NCBI GenBank assembly: GCA_028023455.1
Contig: JAQFVV010006635.1
Span: forward strand, 358,098-422,097
Source: Epiperipatus broadwayi
Lineage: Eukaryota > Onychophora > Udeonychophora > Euonychophora > Peripatidae
Direction: 5' to 3'
DNA length: 64,000 nucleotides
Under the pieces are notes generated by a model. It did not search any database. It was not told the DNA's origin and worked only from the letters and a program-made list of their open reading frames with translations. Shown one piece after another: positions 21,906 through 33,470 of the stretch; position 1 is the first letter of the stretch, and every line of letters begins with the position of its first letter. The translations under genes and the position numbers were made by a program.

Positions 21906-22619
21906 TCATTAAAAAGGCAAATATACACACATATATAAATATTAAAATTCATTTTGAATTATTTTTAATAAAAATTCTAATAATTACAGTATATATATCA
22001 ATATTTTTTTTGCTGAATCTTATAAAAATGCAAAGCTATTAGAAAGAAGAAAATAGTCTTTTTAATAATTCTTTTATCCAATACTAACTTTTATTTTTGT
22101 TGATATTTATCCAATTCTAACCTAAAATTTCCACAAATGTTACTACCCCCCTCCCTTTTTTTTTTCAAAATACAAATCAACTGTAAACAAATAGTTAACA
22201 AGTAAATTTCCCAACTTCAATTTTGAGTCAGAGAAAGAACTAAAAAAAAGCTTTTTAAATTATTAGTAAAAGAAGCTAAATCATTTCATTTTATAATCAA
22301 GTCTGTTCATTATTATGAATTACTTGTAATTTAAAAGTTAAATGTATTACAATCAAATTAATTGGTTAAAATGTTTATTGTCAATGTAATAATTAAAATT
22401 TTTTATATTTCAAATTTCAGTAGTTATTAAAAACCAGTAATATGCATATCTTAAAATACATGCCAGTATTAAATAGTTACGTTATGCATATATACATATT
22501 TAAAATATTGAAAAACTTTCTTTTTGCAGTCAATATCATTATGTATTGTCTCTTTTTGTCAGAAAGCCTGTGAATATAAAATCATTATTTATACTTGGAA
22601 CGAAAACCTTATATTGGTT

Positions 22620-22790
22620 ATCTAACAAAAAATATTATTAGTCAAATTTAAATCAACATTAGATGTAAAGAACGCATCATTTTTAATCCCAGCAAATAAA
22701 TACAGTATACAAAAAAAGAAGCTTTATTAACATCTAATACTGATTTAAATTTAACTTTTAATAACATCAAGTGTTAGAAAACTAATTTCT
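22620..22790. mobile_element. Diverged foldback element
   Basis: CAAATTTAAATCAACATTAG at about 22640 is inverted as CTAATACTGATTTAAATTTA at about 22734, with TCTAACA at both outer ends. Arms are about 50 bp. Confidence 0.5.
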
Positions 22791-22924
22791 ATATAAGGAA
22801 ACACAGTGTGATGATACTGACAGTATATGGATGATGATGTTGCTTTCTTTATCTTACATATAATGTGAAAGTGCTATATTTATCATATACTTATAAAGAA
22901 ATTTATAAATAGTTTTATTATACA

Positions 22925-22985
22925 GTAGTTAGTTCATCTTTATGTCATGTTGGTAACAGAGTTCAAATCCAGACGAGTTAAGATT
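22925..22985 (+). other. Weak tRNA-like segment
   Basis: AGAGTTCAAATCCAGAC resembles a B box, preceded about 40 bp upstream by GTAGTTAGTTCATC. The cloverleaf is poor and T-runs follow. It could be a decayed SINE head or coincidence. Confidence 0.2.
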
Positions 22986-23440
22986 TTTTTTTTCCAAATT
23001 CCAAACCAATTTAGGCAGTTTATTTTCTGGCAGCTGCTCCATAGATAACTATTTAGCAAACTAGAATTGTTTCGTAATGAATAATTTAATATAGAGCAAA
23101 ACAATCATAAAAAACATTGAAATTTTCACCTGACAAGACTGATAAATAAGACTTTTTCTTCTCTGCTCCTTTATAGAAGCTATTGATGAAGTATTTAATC
23201 TGAAGACCTGGCAGTTGGAAGAATTAATCACAAGACGCTTTCATATATTATACATGCATATATAGAATTTTATATACAAATATATTTTCTGTATATGAGT
23301 TAATGTATTCCATATTTATTGTATATAAACATAATGAATCTGCACTATATTTTGTTATGGCATCAATGTTTTTATTTATATGTTGCACAAAAAGAATCCA
23401 TATTTACATAAATAATTTTATACATAAAAACTCACATACC

Positions 23441-23456
23441 CCCCCCCCATATACAA

Positions 23457-23488
<32 letters not shown>

Positions 23489-23489
23489 T
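23441..23489. repeat. Poly(C), (CA)n and (TA)n cluster
   Basis: Nine C's at 23441-23449, (CA)n at about 23457-23475, then (TA)n. Simple sequence only. Confidence 0.9.
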
Positions 23490-23604
23490 GACATACGAAA
23501 ATAAACCTTTTGCATTCTCTTTGAGCCTAAAGAAACCAAACAGACAAATTCTTAATGTCTACTGCATACATTTTTGTTTTTGCAGCTGTTATGGTTATTT
23601 ATGA

Positions 23605-23690
23605 AGTAATATATATTAAGGCTATAATCTTAAAACTATGCGCCTGAAAAATGACAGTAGGGACCTCTACAAATCTTAAGTAAATGAACA
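23605..23690 (+). repeat. Fragment of the 52.7-kb palindrome family
   Basis: ATATTAAGGCTATAATCTTA, then ATGCGCCTGAAAAATG and GTAGGGACCTCTACAAATCT match the end of the arm at 52687-52760 (AAGGCTGTAAACCTTAAGAA, GTAGGGAGCTCTACAGGTCT). Confidence 0.6.
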
Positions 23691-24289
23691 TAGGTGTGCT
23701 GCTCATTAACAGCATCAACGAGTTTGGTAACTTTATTGGCTTATTATTTTTGGATTTAAAATCAAAAACACTATGATCTTTCTTCTCAGTTGAGTGATAT
23801 TTTTTAACTAAAATATCAATTTATTTTTCTTGGAGGATGTATGAATATATGTGTATACGACCTTTTTTAATATATATATAATAACAATGGAAAAATTAAA
23901 TTATGGCCCTTATTCCCAACTGTGATAGCAGTTAGCAGTTGAAAGCAAAATATGTTGAAAATTTCCTGTGGAATCAATGATGACATTTTATTTAGGTATT
24001 TACAGACAAAGATCACTTTCAGATAGAAAAAGATTTCACAGTTTGAAAAAAAAACACTGCCTAATATTAAATGGAACATTGTTGTGTTTTGTGAAGTTAA
24101 AAGAAAAAGAGTAAGAGAACGCATTTTACATATTAGAAACACAAATGGAATCCTGTTCATTTTATATAAAAAGTGGAAAAACAACATTGTGTAGAGTGTC
24201 AGTATATAAGACAGAGTGGCAAGATTAGTTAGTCATATATCAATGCAAATAATCCAAGTTTAATCTACAACAAATTCTTATTGTGATAA

Positions 24290-25465
24290 AGAAATAAAAA
24301 AAATTGAGATGGATATATAAAATACTTTTTATCAGACTAAGCATCATAAAAAGTTTTAATGCTAAAAGTGGTAAATGACTGAAAGATGAAAGTGTTGTGG
24401 ATCAATTTGGTTTTGGTGATAGAAATGGGAGAGGACACAGAATTGTGAATTTGCAGAAAAAGAAAAATTGTATATTATGGATTCTTTTTCTTTCTTTTTT
24501 TTTTTTTGAGAAAAATATTGAACAGAACTAGATATAAAAGAATCCAAATGAAGATGCAGCAGAATTGGATTATATTTTGGCTAACATAAAACAAAAATTT
24601 TAAGATTGTAATGTTATTAGTATATTGAACATCAATTATTGAGATGCAAAAACATAAAAGATGAAAACGATTAAAAAAGATGGTATTAACAGTTGATTAA
24701 CATAAAGTATGCATTTCGAAATTGTAATGTTCTTAATAGTGAGATGTAACATAAAAGATAAAAACTATTAAAAAAGATGATTATAACAGTTTATACTTTT
24801 ATCCTATAGACACACTTTACTAATTTTAAATTACAACTTGAAAATTATTTAAAAATATTAACAGGCTTTGAATAAGATTTGGACAACTAAAATCAATAAA
24901 AAGATAAGTGATACTCTAACAGAAACCCAGCAATAAAGATAGCTGGTAGCAATTTACTAGAAATTTTTTTATTAAAACAAACCAATATATGAAGAAAAGA
25001 AATAGCATTTTTTTTAATTGATCCATTAAAAAGAATTGAATATTTAGAGACTTGTTAAAATAATAATAATAATATAAAAATATGTAATTGAGAATTGGCG
25101 AGGTAAGTTATAGAAGAGAATAAAAGTTTTAAAACTATAATTATTGGAAGAAATGTTATTACTGTAATAAGAAAAAAAAGAGATTGAAATATTAAAGTAT
25201 GACTTTAGTAAATGTTTGAAAGAATTCTATAAAGAGTTATATAATAATAAACAACAAGAAAATAAAATATTCTATATAGTTATTATATCTTCTGAATTGA
25301 CCAGCATTATAATTGAAAAAGTGAGGCAAGCAATTAAATCTATGAAGAAGACAGAAGCTTCTGGAAATATTGGAATTCTTATTTAAATTTTAGAAGAAGC
25401 AAAAGAAAAAATGGGACAATCTTTACCATATTTTATCACCATATTGATTAATTTATCTTTATAAA
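24290..25465 (+). pseudogene. RTE-clade LINE, 5' half (endonuclease to RT N-terminus)
   Basis: Frames read, in order: FNAKSGK at about 24356 (endonuclease GDFNAKVG block), DESVVDQFGFGDRNGRGHRI (about 24387-24446), ELDYILANIKQKF near 24566-24604 (the IDFILTN block), then a linker. At about 25209-25460 the pre-RT region reads KEFYKELYN..., then SSELTSIIIEKVRQAIKSMK, KKTEASGNIGI and ILEEAKEKMG, matching RTE elements where ...MKxGKASGxDGI is usual. Many stops and frameshifts are present, with a short internal duplication at about 24600-24780. The catalytic RT core is missing at the right end and reappears on the other strand at 25970-26960. Confidence 0.65.
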
Positions 25466-25969
25466 AAAAATCCTTACATATTTGTGTGTGTGTGTGTGTG
25501 TAAATTTGAACTCTAGTTGCCACACAAACAATGTTAATATCTCATAAAATAATCTTATGTATATCAAATGAATTTGAGATCACAAGGGTTTATATAAGAG
25601 ATAACTAGACAGTCTTAACTATGAGAGCAAAATTTTATTCACTATAGACGCAAGTAAAACTGTATTTAAAAGAGACTCAACCTAATATAGTAATTTTCAA
25701 TCAGACTTTATTTATATTTATGAAAATTAAAATTTTATTCTCATGTTAGGATAATCTAAAATTGTCCATCATATAAATTCTTGAAACTTCAGACAGAGTG
25801 AGACTTATTTTGTTTGATTAACAATATTATTTGTGTGAACTCATTGGAAAGATTTTTACCTTCAATATTTTTACATATTTTACACCATATATTTTTAATA
25901 TTATACTAATAATATATATCATAATATATAACATAAAAACACTGAAATCTACAATTTTCAATATATCAA

Positions 25970-26960
25970 TATCATCATCATCATCAACCATTATCAATCC
26001 ACTGCAGGATGAAGGTCTCTCCAAGTTCAATCCATCTTTTCTGATATTTTGCTTTTCTTCTCCACATCACCCTTGCACACTTTCTTATTTCATCCATCCA
26101 TCTCACATATGGTCAGTTTCTGGGTCTTTTATAAACTTTTGGAATCCAGTTTAAAATTTCAATTATTCATCTATTATCAGCTCTTCTAGCAATATGTCCA
26201 ACCCAACTCCACTTCAGTCTTTTAATTTTTTCAATGAGGTCAGTAACACCTGTTTTTTTCTCTTACCCATATATTGCATTTTTGATCTCTTCTTATTATT
26301 CCCAATATGCATCTCTCCATACTTCTTTGACTGATATGAAGTCTCTGTATTGCTCTTCTATTAAGGGTCCAAGTCTCAGATCCATAAGTAAGAACTGGTA
26401 AAACACATTTATTAAAAACCCTCATTTTTCAACACATAGGCATATTTCCTTTTAGTATCAAGTTATTTCTACCAAAAGCACTCCAGCCAAGTTTAATTCT
26501 ATGATTAATTTCATCCATTATGTTTCCATCTGTATTAATACTCTGACCAAGGTAGTTGTAACTATTAACTTCTTCTAATTGATCATAATCAATCTTTATT
26601 TTCATATTTTGAAAAAATTCATTAAACATTAGTTTAGTCTTTTTAACATTTATCTTTAGTTCTACTTTCCTACTTTCATCTGATAACTCCTGTAACATTT
26701 TCTGCATCTCTAAAGCATTATTTGCAAAAACAACTACATCATCTGCAAAATCTAAATGACTTAAATAATCTCCATCTACTTTCATTCCTTTAGCTTCCCA
26801 TTTTAATCCACAAAATACTTCTTACAGCACTGCTGTAAAAAGTTTTGGAGATATGGAGTCACCCTGTCTTACACCCTTTTCAATGTTGATTTTCTTAGTA
26901 TCATTATGTAGTCTAATTGTTGCTGTTGCATTTTTTATAAATATTCTTTAAAATATATAC
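25970..26960 (-). pseudogene. RTE-clade LINE, 3' half (RT core to 3' end)
   Basis: On the minus strand the sequence reads KNATATIRLHNDTKKINIEK then GVRQGDSISPKLFTAVL (about 26945-26825). LSHLDFADDVVVFANNALEM, with the FADD catalytic box, lies at about 26767-26708. VNSYNYLGQSINTDGNIMDE is at about 26572-26513. VLPVLTYGSETWTLNRRAIQ is at about 26404-26345, followed by a C-terminus continuing to about 26000. The frame breaks at 26428. The 3' end is a short (GAT)n tail (25970-25984), typical of RTE/BovB-like elements. It is 5'-truncated relative to a full element. Confidence 0.8.
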
Positions 26961-27329
26961 CAATATATAAATATATACCAATATATAAATAAGTAAATAA
27001 CAGCTATAGCTAACTTACTACATGACTGGTCATTTCCAGCAACTTTTAAAATTAAAATTTAAAAATCAAAATATCATTAAAATCATTCATTATTAATGTT
27101 CCCATACTATTATCTAATATTTGTATATATTTATACATATACATTGCATATTTAATAAATTATTAATTATATTAAAAATAAGCCTTTTTTGATTTTTCTT
27201 TTTTTCAAATCATTTTACACATGCAAAATAACATTATCAAAACAAAAATGTCTATTGCAAATAAATGCATGTTTAGCAGATACAAATTTAAATCTATTTA
27301 TAGAATAATGTAAATCTTACACAATCATT

Positions 27330-27700
27330 CATATTTTTAAATTCTCTTTTGTTATATATATATATATTCTCACCAATGTAACTTGATGCACATTTGCACA
27401 GCATTTTATATAGAATATATTTGTTAATTTTATCAAGATACCCTTTCCATTAATAATTAACTTATAAGTATTTAGTGTTATGTAAAATGCAATACTACAA
27501 TGAAAAAAAATTGATGCAATTATTCCATTCACTTTATTATTTATATACAAATATGCAATACTTTTTCTCTCTTCAATACTTTTTTTTTGTGTATATATAA
27601 AATTATATAATGTTCTTAAAACAACTTTCTTTTTATAACCTATATCTAATAAATAAGTCATTAACTCTTTCTTGTCAAATTGAATTTTATCTAAGAGCAG
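27330..27700 (-). pseudogene. Penelope-like element fragment (pre-GIY-YIG region)
   Basis: A 110-residue minus frame (27661-27329) contains AFYITLNTYKLIINGKGILI and then KLTNIFYIKC. In the adjacent frame the next residues are LCKCASSYIGEN (about 27400-27360), the start of the GIY-YIG endonuclease of Penelope-like retroelements. In those elements the endonuclease lies C-terminal to the RT and makes the target cut. Similarity of the CKCxSxYIGE block to 34855-34900 and 42085-42170 supports the call. The fragment ends in a (TA)n tract. Confidence 0.5.
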
Positions 27701-28140
27701 TACTTCTGGTTAGATTAACTATCATAATGTGATCCAAATACATTTGAATAGTCTGCATAACAGTACTTGTATTGCAATCTTGTAATAAATATTTCCCAAA
27801 TGACCAATCAAGATTATACATTTTGGTATTATTTTTATTAATAGATGGCAGGAGTTATTAACAAAATATAAATTTCTACAGTTCAAAGGTTACATTCACA
27901 ATTTAATTTGCACAAAATATGGTGGCACTTGCTCAGATTTTATTTGTCTTTTTTTGTTGTTTACAAATTATCTTCAATAATTTAAAAAATGTTTTTATTT
28001 AATAAATATAAAATATGCTTATTTTTATAATTATATATTTTTACAATAAGAAAAAAAAATTGTTAGTCTAATTAATATAAAAATAAGTTTTTTAATTTCC
28101 TTAAAAAATATTTAACGTTCAAATTTATTTATTAAGCTCG

Positions 28141-29040
28141 TAAGATGTATGTAATTGAAGAGAAAGGATTTTATATTTTCACATATGCACCTTAATAATT
28201 TATATAATAGCTCAACAAGGTCATATTGAGTATAGAGAAAACTCTCAAACCCAAACACAAGATAGAAACTTTATAAAGGTAGGAGCAGTCATCTTATGTT
28301 CAGCGTAAATTCTTAATTATATAGGCTAATCTGAAACATCTTGGTTTGAGAGTGTGAACATGTTATTCTGTTTACTTTTACATCTGTTTTTTTTTCATAC
28401 ATTAACATACAAAATCTTTCAATTTTCTACAAGTCAATATTAAGAATTAATAGAAACTATATAATATTTAAATTTATTTATTAAGCACATGGGACATATG
28501 TAATTAAATAGAAGGGATTTCATTTTTCCACATATGCACTTTAATAATTTATATAATAACTCAATAAGATGACAACTCTTATTTGTATAAAGTCTCTATT
28601 TTGTGTTTAGGTTTGAGAGATTCCTCTGTACACAACAAGATATTGTTGAGCTTCTATATAAATTATTAAGGTGCATATGTGAAAAGGTGAAATTCTTTCT
28701 CTTTAATTACATAGATCCTTTGAATGTTACATAGTTTCTATTAATTCTTAATATTGACTTATACTAAATCAAAGATTTCATGTATATTAATGTATGAAAG
28801 AAAATAATAAATGTAAAAGTGAACAGAATAACAACACACTCTTGAACCATGACATTTCAGATTGGCTTATATAATTAAAAATTTAGATTAAAGATAAGAT
28901 GGCTACTCTTATTTTTATAAAGTCTATCTTGTATTTGGATTTGAGAGTTTTCTCTCTACTCAACATGGTATCTTGAGCTATTATATAAATCATTAAAGTG
29001 CATAGGTGAAAAGGTGAAATCCTTTCTCTTTGATTAAACA
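28141..29040. mobile_element. ~900-bp palindromic element
   Basis: The two halves are inverted copies around about 28595-28605. The left half begins near TAAGATGTATGTAATTGAAG, and its CACATATGCACCTTAATAAT, CTCTCAAACCCAAACACAAG and AGAATTAATAGAAACTATAT all recur inverted on the right. Each half holds the terminal motif twice (about 28177 and 28529 on the left; about 28680 and 29010 on the right), so the structure is a palindrome of tandem units. No open frame. Confidence 0.75.
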
Positions 29041-30027
29041 ATATTTATAACTTTTACATTTTTTTCATTCTTTGAATTATATTTAAAATTAATTTTACTA
29101 ATAAAGTTATTAGAAATCATTTTTGATAAAAATACTACTCAAACTGAATACTTATTATAATGCTAGCAGAATTGGGAGATATCATAATGTTGAATACTGA
29201 TCATTTTTTATTTCAAAATAAAAATAGTTTAAATCGATCTAATTTATAGGAAATAGAAATCTGTAATTAGGAGTGCATAAATCATTTAACCATTAATGTG
29301 CAATTTATAAAAAAAATATCCCAAAATATTATTTTCATAATATGCTAATATATATAACTGCATATAGGAATTTAAACTAGTAAACTCAAGGGCCAACTTT
29401 TTTCCATTTTTTTTGCCTGTGATTTTCAAAAATTGCTATTAAATTTTCATCTGTAACTATCAATATTTCTTTAATAAATAAACATTTAAACTTTCGTATT
29501 CTTTTATCATATAAACACTTATCAGTCGCTTGAATGAATTTTTATCCTTTTTATAAACTCATGTATTTTTTTAACATCAAAAGCAAATAATCTATTTTCT
29601 TCACCCAAAACCAACCTATCAATATTTTTGATCACTCAAATGAAAATAAAATTGTATGTTCTTCCTGTAAAACTTTTCAATATAAACTGTTAAAAAGATA
29701 CAACCTCCAAAATTCAAAATAAGTCTGAAAGGCAAATCTTTTTTACATATTATTAAATTTCTAAGTCTTAGCATAATAGCAGTCGATGAACAAATGTTTA
29801 AATACATTGTTTTTATTAAACAGCTTATTTAACTAAGAACTAAACATGGAATTATTTAATTTCATTCTCATGATATCTGTAGAATAAGTATCGCATAATG
29901 CAGACCTTAATTTTTCAATTTGTAATAAACTTTTCTCTATATTGATCTTACAAAACAATTTTCCACATTTATATTCCTAATGCATGTAATATTATTATCA
30001 GAAAAATATTTTTTATTAAAGTAATTT

Positions 30028-30145
30028 GTTTTTGTTTTTTCCCATATGTCATAGCATCAGCCCAGGAGGTGAACCCACAACCGTCTGCAACCAACTACTT
30101 GCTTGCAAGGCAGCTGCATTGACCTCTCGACTAACAACGCTTGAC
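30028..30145 (-). mobile_element. tRNA-derived SINE, copy B
   Basis: On the minus strand it runs from a start near TCAAGCGTTGTTAGTCGAGA through AGCAAGTAGTTGGTTGCAGA, a B-box region GTGGGTTCACCTCC and GATGCTATGACATATG into an A-rich tail. TSD TAAAGTAATTT lies at 30017-30027 and 30146-30156. One of the more complete copies. Confidence 0.85.
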
Positions 30146-30309
30146 TAAAGTAATTTATTTTTACCATATATTATCATACCTTATATCAAAAAAGCATGAA
30201 TAAACATATTTTAAAAAATTACTTCCTCATGATCATCATGCATTTTATAAGCATTTTTTTATGGATGCAATAACTTCCATTTTATAGTTTTTCATAATGC
30301 CTCTCTGAT

Positions 30310-30376
30310 TTTCATGATTTGGTACAGTTGTTAAGATGTCAGACTTAGAATTGGGAGATCCCAAGATCAATTCTGG
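30310..30376 (+). pseudogene. tRNA-Leu-like sequence (pseudogene or SINE head)
   Basis: GGTACAGTTGTTAAGATGTC then AGACTTAGAATTGGGAGATC, CCAAG, ATCAATTCTGG has the layout of a tRNA-Leu: D-arm, a GACTTAGAAT anticodon-loop region with TAG anticodon, a variable arm and a T-arm. Acceptor-stem pairing and the GTTCAA of the T-loop (here ATCAA) are degraded. No run of T's follows as a terminator. Confidence 0.4.
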
Positions 30377-30445
30377 AACTCACAGCTCATGTGCTCAAAC
30401 TTCTTATGAACTCCCGATCAATTAAAGCTATTCACATTTTTATAG

Positions 30446-30701
30446 TGTCTCTAATAAATACTCTCTCTTATTGCATTGCCAAATGTATACCAAATAATAC
30501 AAATCATCTATGCACTTTACTACTGTTTCACAATGCTTTATTTACCAACCTCTTTTAAAATTGAAGTAAGGAGATATAAAAGTTCTGAAGAATATTGCTG
30601 GGGCAATCGAAACTATAAACTTTAAAAGAGAGTGGTAAATAATGCATTGTGAAACAGTAGTAAAGTGTGTGGATGATTTAGTATTATATGTCTCTAATAA
30701 A
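30446..30701. mobile_element. Foldback element with 13-bp flanking repeats
   Basis: TGTCTCTAATAAA lies at 30446-30458 and 30689-30701. Between them is an inverted pair (CACTTTACTACTGTTTCACA on the left at about 30513; its complement TGTGAAACAGTAGTAAAGTG at about 30648), with arms of about 70 bp. As at 8136-8645, one side carries extra non-inverted sequence (30459-30490) between the flanking repeat and the arm. Confidence 0.65.
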
Positions 30702-32030
30702 ATTTATTCCTTCATCCAAAACTGAAATTTTGACTAAATCCAAACATCTACCAATCAAATTCACAATATTATATTCTTTTATAATAAAATGAATATTCTG
30801 AGGGAATTGTTTACTTTATAAAAACTGAAATGACTGTTTTTCATCATTAATTGCTTACCCAGAAACCTGTTATACATCATAAAAAATATTTTTAAACATC
30901 AGTCAAATTTTAGATATAAATTTTTCTAAAACTATTTTATACTTTCAATTAATTTCAATTTTTGAAAACATACTCTTAAAGGTGATAATTATGCCTTAAG
31001 TTAACTATAGTTGTTATTTATTTATTTGTATGTTAGTACATTGAAAGCTATGTTTAGTTTTAATATATGTTATTATTCCTTATATTGCATTTTCTTTCTG
31101 CATTTGTGCTCCTTGGTAAAAAACTTTCAGAAAATTGATTAAAATTTACTATAAAATGGATTTTTAAAACTTTTGTCAAAACAATGTATATATCCAAATT
31201 TTTGTAATTATGGAATAATGAAAAATATTAAATTTTCTATAATTACAGTAGTAATAATTGCAAGTTCACAAAAATTTGAATTAATTAAAATGCATAAGAT
31301 AGTTTTAGAAAAAAAAATTAACAACTGTATTGAATTTTAAAATATTTTTTTATTCTAATATTAGATATTTATGGATAAGCAATTAATAAGGAAATACAAT
31401 AAGACATTTCAATTTTTATATAATAAGCAACTCGTTTGAAGTATTGATTTCCTATGAAAAAATAGAATATAATGAATTTAATTGATAGAACTTCGAATTC
31501 AATGGAAATTTTAGTTTTAATCAAATAATATTTTTGGAGACCCCATTAAAAATTATAAAATGAAAATTATTGTAACCATACAAAATACTTTTGAAACTTA
31601 TAGAAATCATGAGAAAGTGATATTTAAAATAAAATGTGATGAGAGTAATCTTTCATAAAAACATTTTTCTTATAATATTTTATGCATTAACAAGGAGAAA
31701 TATGGAATCTTAGTCTTTAATGCATAAAGACTAATATAAAAGAAAAGTTTATAACAAATTGAAAAATTAAGATTTACATTATTGGATAGTTATGATGTAA
31801 TACAATGAAAATAAAGTGTATTAATTCTATATTTAGATTTTATTTAAACAAGTTGTTTAATAAAAAATTGTATTTAAATATTTGTGATTATGTTAAAAAA
31901 ATTTGAAAATTTAAAAATGCATATGGGAGATTTACCTGTCAGGCAGACTTACAATAGATTTTGTAGGTTACATGTTTTATTCGTCAGTAATTTAAATTAG
32001 AAAGTTTTTGTATGATGAATTAGGATTTGG
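30702..32030. other. AT-rich spacer, nothing recognised
   Basis: No supported gene. A short perfect hairpin TTAGTCTTT...AAAGACTAA lies at about 31711-31735. Confidence 0.45.
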
Positions 32031-32039
32031 TAAATGTAA

Positions 32040-32640
32040 AATTTCATCTTCATTTGATTTAATTAAAAACATGAATAAATTGGTTTTTGAATCAAATAGG
32101 TAGATTATTTACCTTGATATAAAATTGTGTGGGTTAATGAAAAGAAAAGAATCCATTCAAGTAAATGATCAATATTTATATGATCAGGTAAATGTTCAAA
32201 TTTAAATGTTTTTTATTATAAATGTATTGACACTTATTCATAAAAATCTGATTGCAATCTTTTAAAATTATATATATAAAATAAAAGAGAATTGGCCCAT
32301 AGGTTTATGGGCCTCAGCTATTATACATAATTACAAATTAAAAGTTATTTTACGTATGTTGATGATGTGTTTATTTTTGGATTAGCAATTCTAGTTAAAC
32401 AACTAATAGCAAAGATAAATGAAATTGCTGACTTCAAATAAACTTCTACTTCTAAGGACAATTTATATAGCATAAAATACTTTAAAATACTAGGGTCAAT
32501 TATAAGATGTTTATGAAACTCATCATTTAGAAGATCTATGTACCCGTAGCCAAATATTCTTATTATGTATAATATGGCTTGATTTACAACACTTTTATTT
32601 AGAAATAAAATGTTCTATAAATTTAAAAATCATAAGTTAT
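32040..32640 (+). pseudogene. Reverse transcriptase remnant with YVDD box, class unresolved
   Basis: In one frame 32346-32520 reads YFTYVDDVFIFGLAILVKQL, then IAKINEIADFK, a stop, and SIKYFKILGSII. This is a YVDD catalytic box followed by a plausible RT thumb. Upstream, YLDIKLCGLMKRKESIQVND (about 32111) may be part of the palm. Stops and at least one frameshift are present. Penelope-like RT is a natural guess because Penelope endonuclease fragments occur at 27.3 and 34.9 kb, but the diagnostic blocks are not clear. Confidence 0.4.
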
Positions 32641-33164
32641 CCACTTTGAAATATATATTCATAAATTATTAGGTGTAGGATGAAAAAAACATTAGTTGTT
32701 TTCTTCACATTTTAATACTGTATTCATTGCAGTATCAATACTAATAGATGAATTATTCATGAAAATGATGTTACTGATGTAATCAACAAATGTAATGATA
32801 TATATATTGTAACGATATATAAATATGTCGTTACATTAATTTAAAATAAAAACTTAAAAGTTCACAAATAAAAGTAAAAAACTAAATGCTAAAATTAAAA
32901 TGTTTGTTAAACGTATATACATTCGCACAGATGCCAAACTTTAAAAATATTTTTTTTTAAAAAAAACAAATAAATAAGTATTTGAACGTACTTTTTTATA
33001 AAAAAAAAAGTACAAGATTTAAAAATAAAAACAGGTATTAATTAATTCTTGTAATCTGTAAATGGAAATGATTGTTTATAAATTGTTTGAAAAGCAAGCT
33101 AGCCTTGGGCTCTTGTATAATTAAAATGATCTGATGAAAGATAGATAAGAAGAAAAGAGAAATT

Positions 33165-33470
33165 AGTTTTGACCAATGGGAGCACTAAGCCTTGGCTCAG
33201 GCCCTAATGAAAGTGATGGATTAGTGACATTTTGTTGATTGAATCCGTGTGGATTAATATAAAAAGGGAAATACAATTTTTTCAGGAGTTCCAGCATTGT
33301 GTGTTTGAGAGTTGTGGTAGGACGCATATACCACACTCTCTATTTAAAAAAGAAAAAGGAAAAGACTGTGATACCTTGAACCAGCTATTGCCATCTCCAG
33401 AACATTATCTTCCAATGGAGGTATCGCGGGAATTAAAAGCAGAAACCTGGACTCTTCTACCGTAAGCTAC
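33165..33470 (+). promoter_or_regulatory. Candidate promoter and first exon
   Basis: Within a zone of higher sequence complexity, CCAAT at 33173-33177 and TATAAAAAGG at 33258-33267 are spaced as in a classical Pol II promoter. About 200 bases downstream, CTACCGTAAGC contains a good 5' splice donor with GT at 33462. The open frame 33232-33465 (ending ...ETWTLLP) crosses the donor. Its protein is unrecognised, and its Met lies upstream of the expected start site (near 33288), so I do not call it coding. Both promoter boxes are short and could be coincidental. Confidence 0.25.

Noticed and set aside
24362-24547. 61-residue minus-strand frame
   Set aside because: It is the antisense of the RTE endonuclease remnant on the plus strand.
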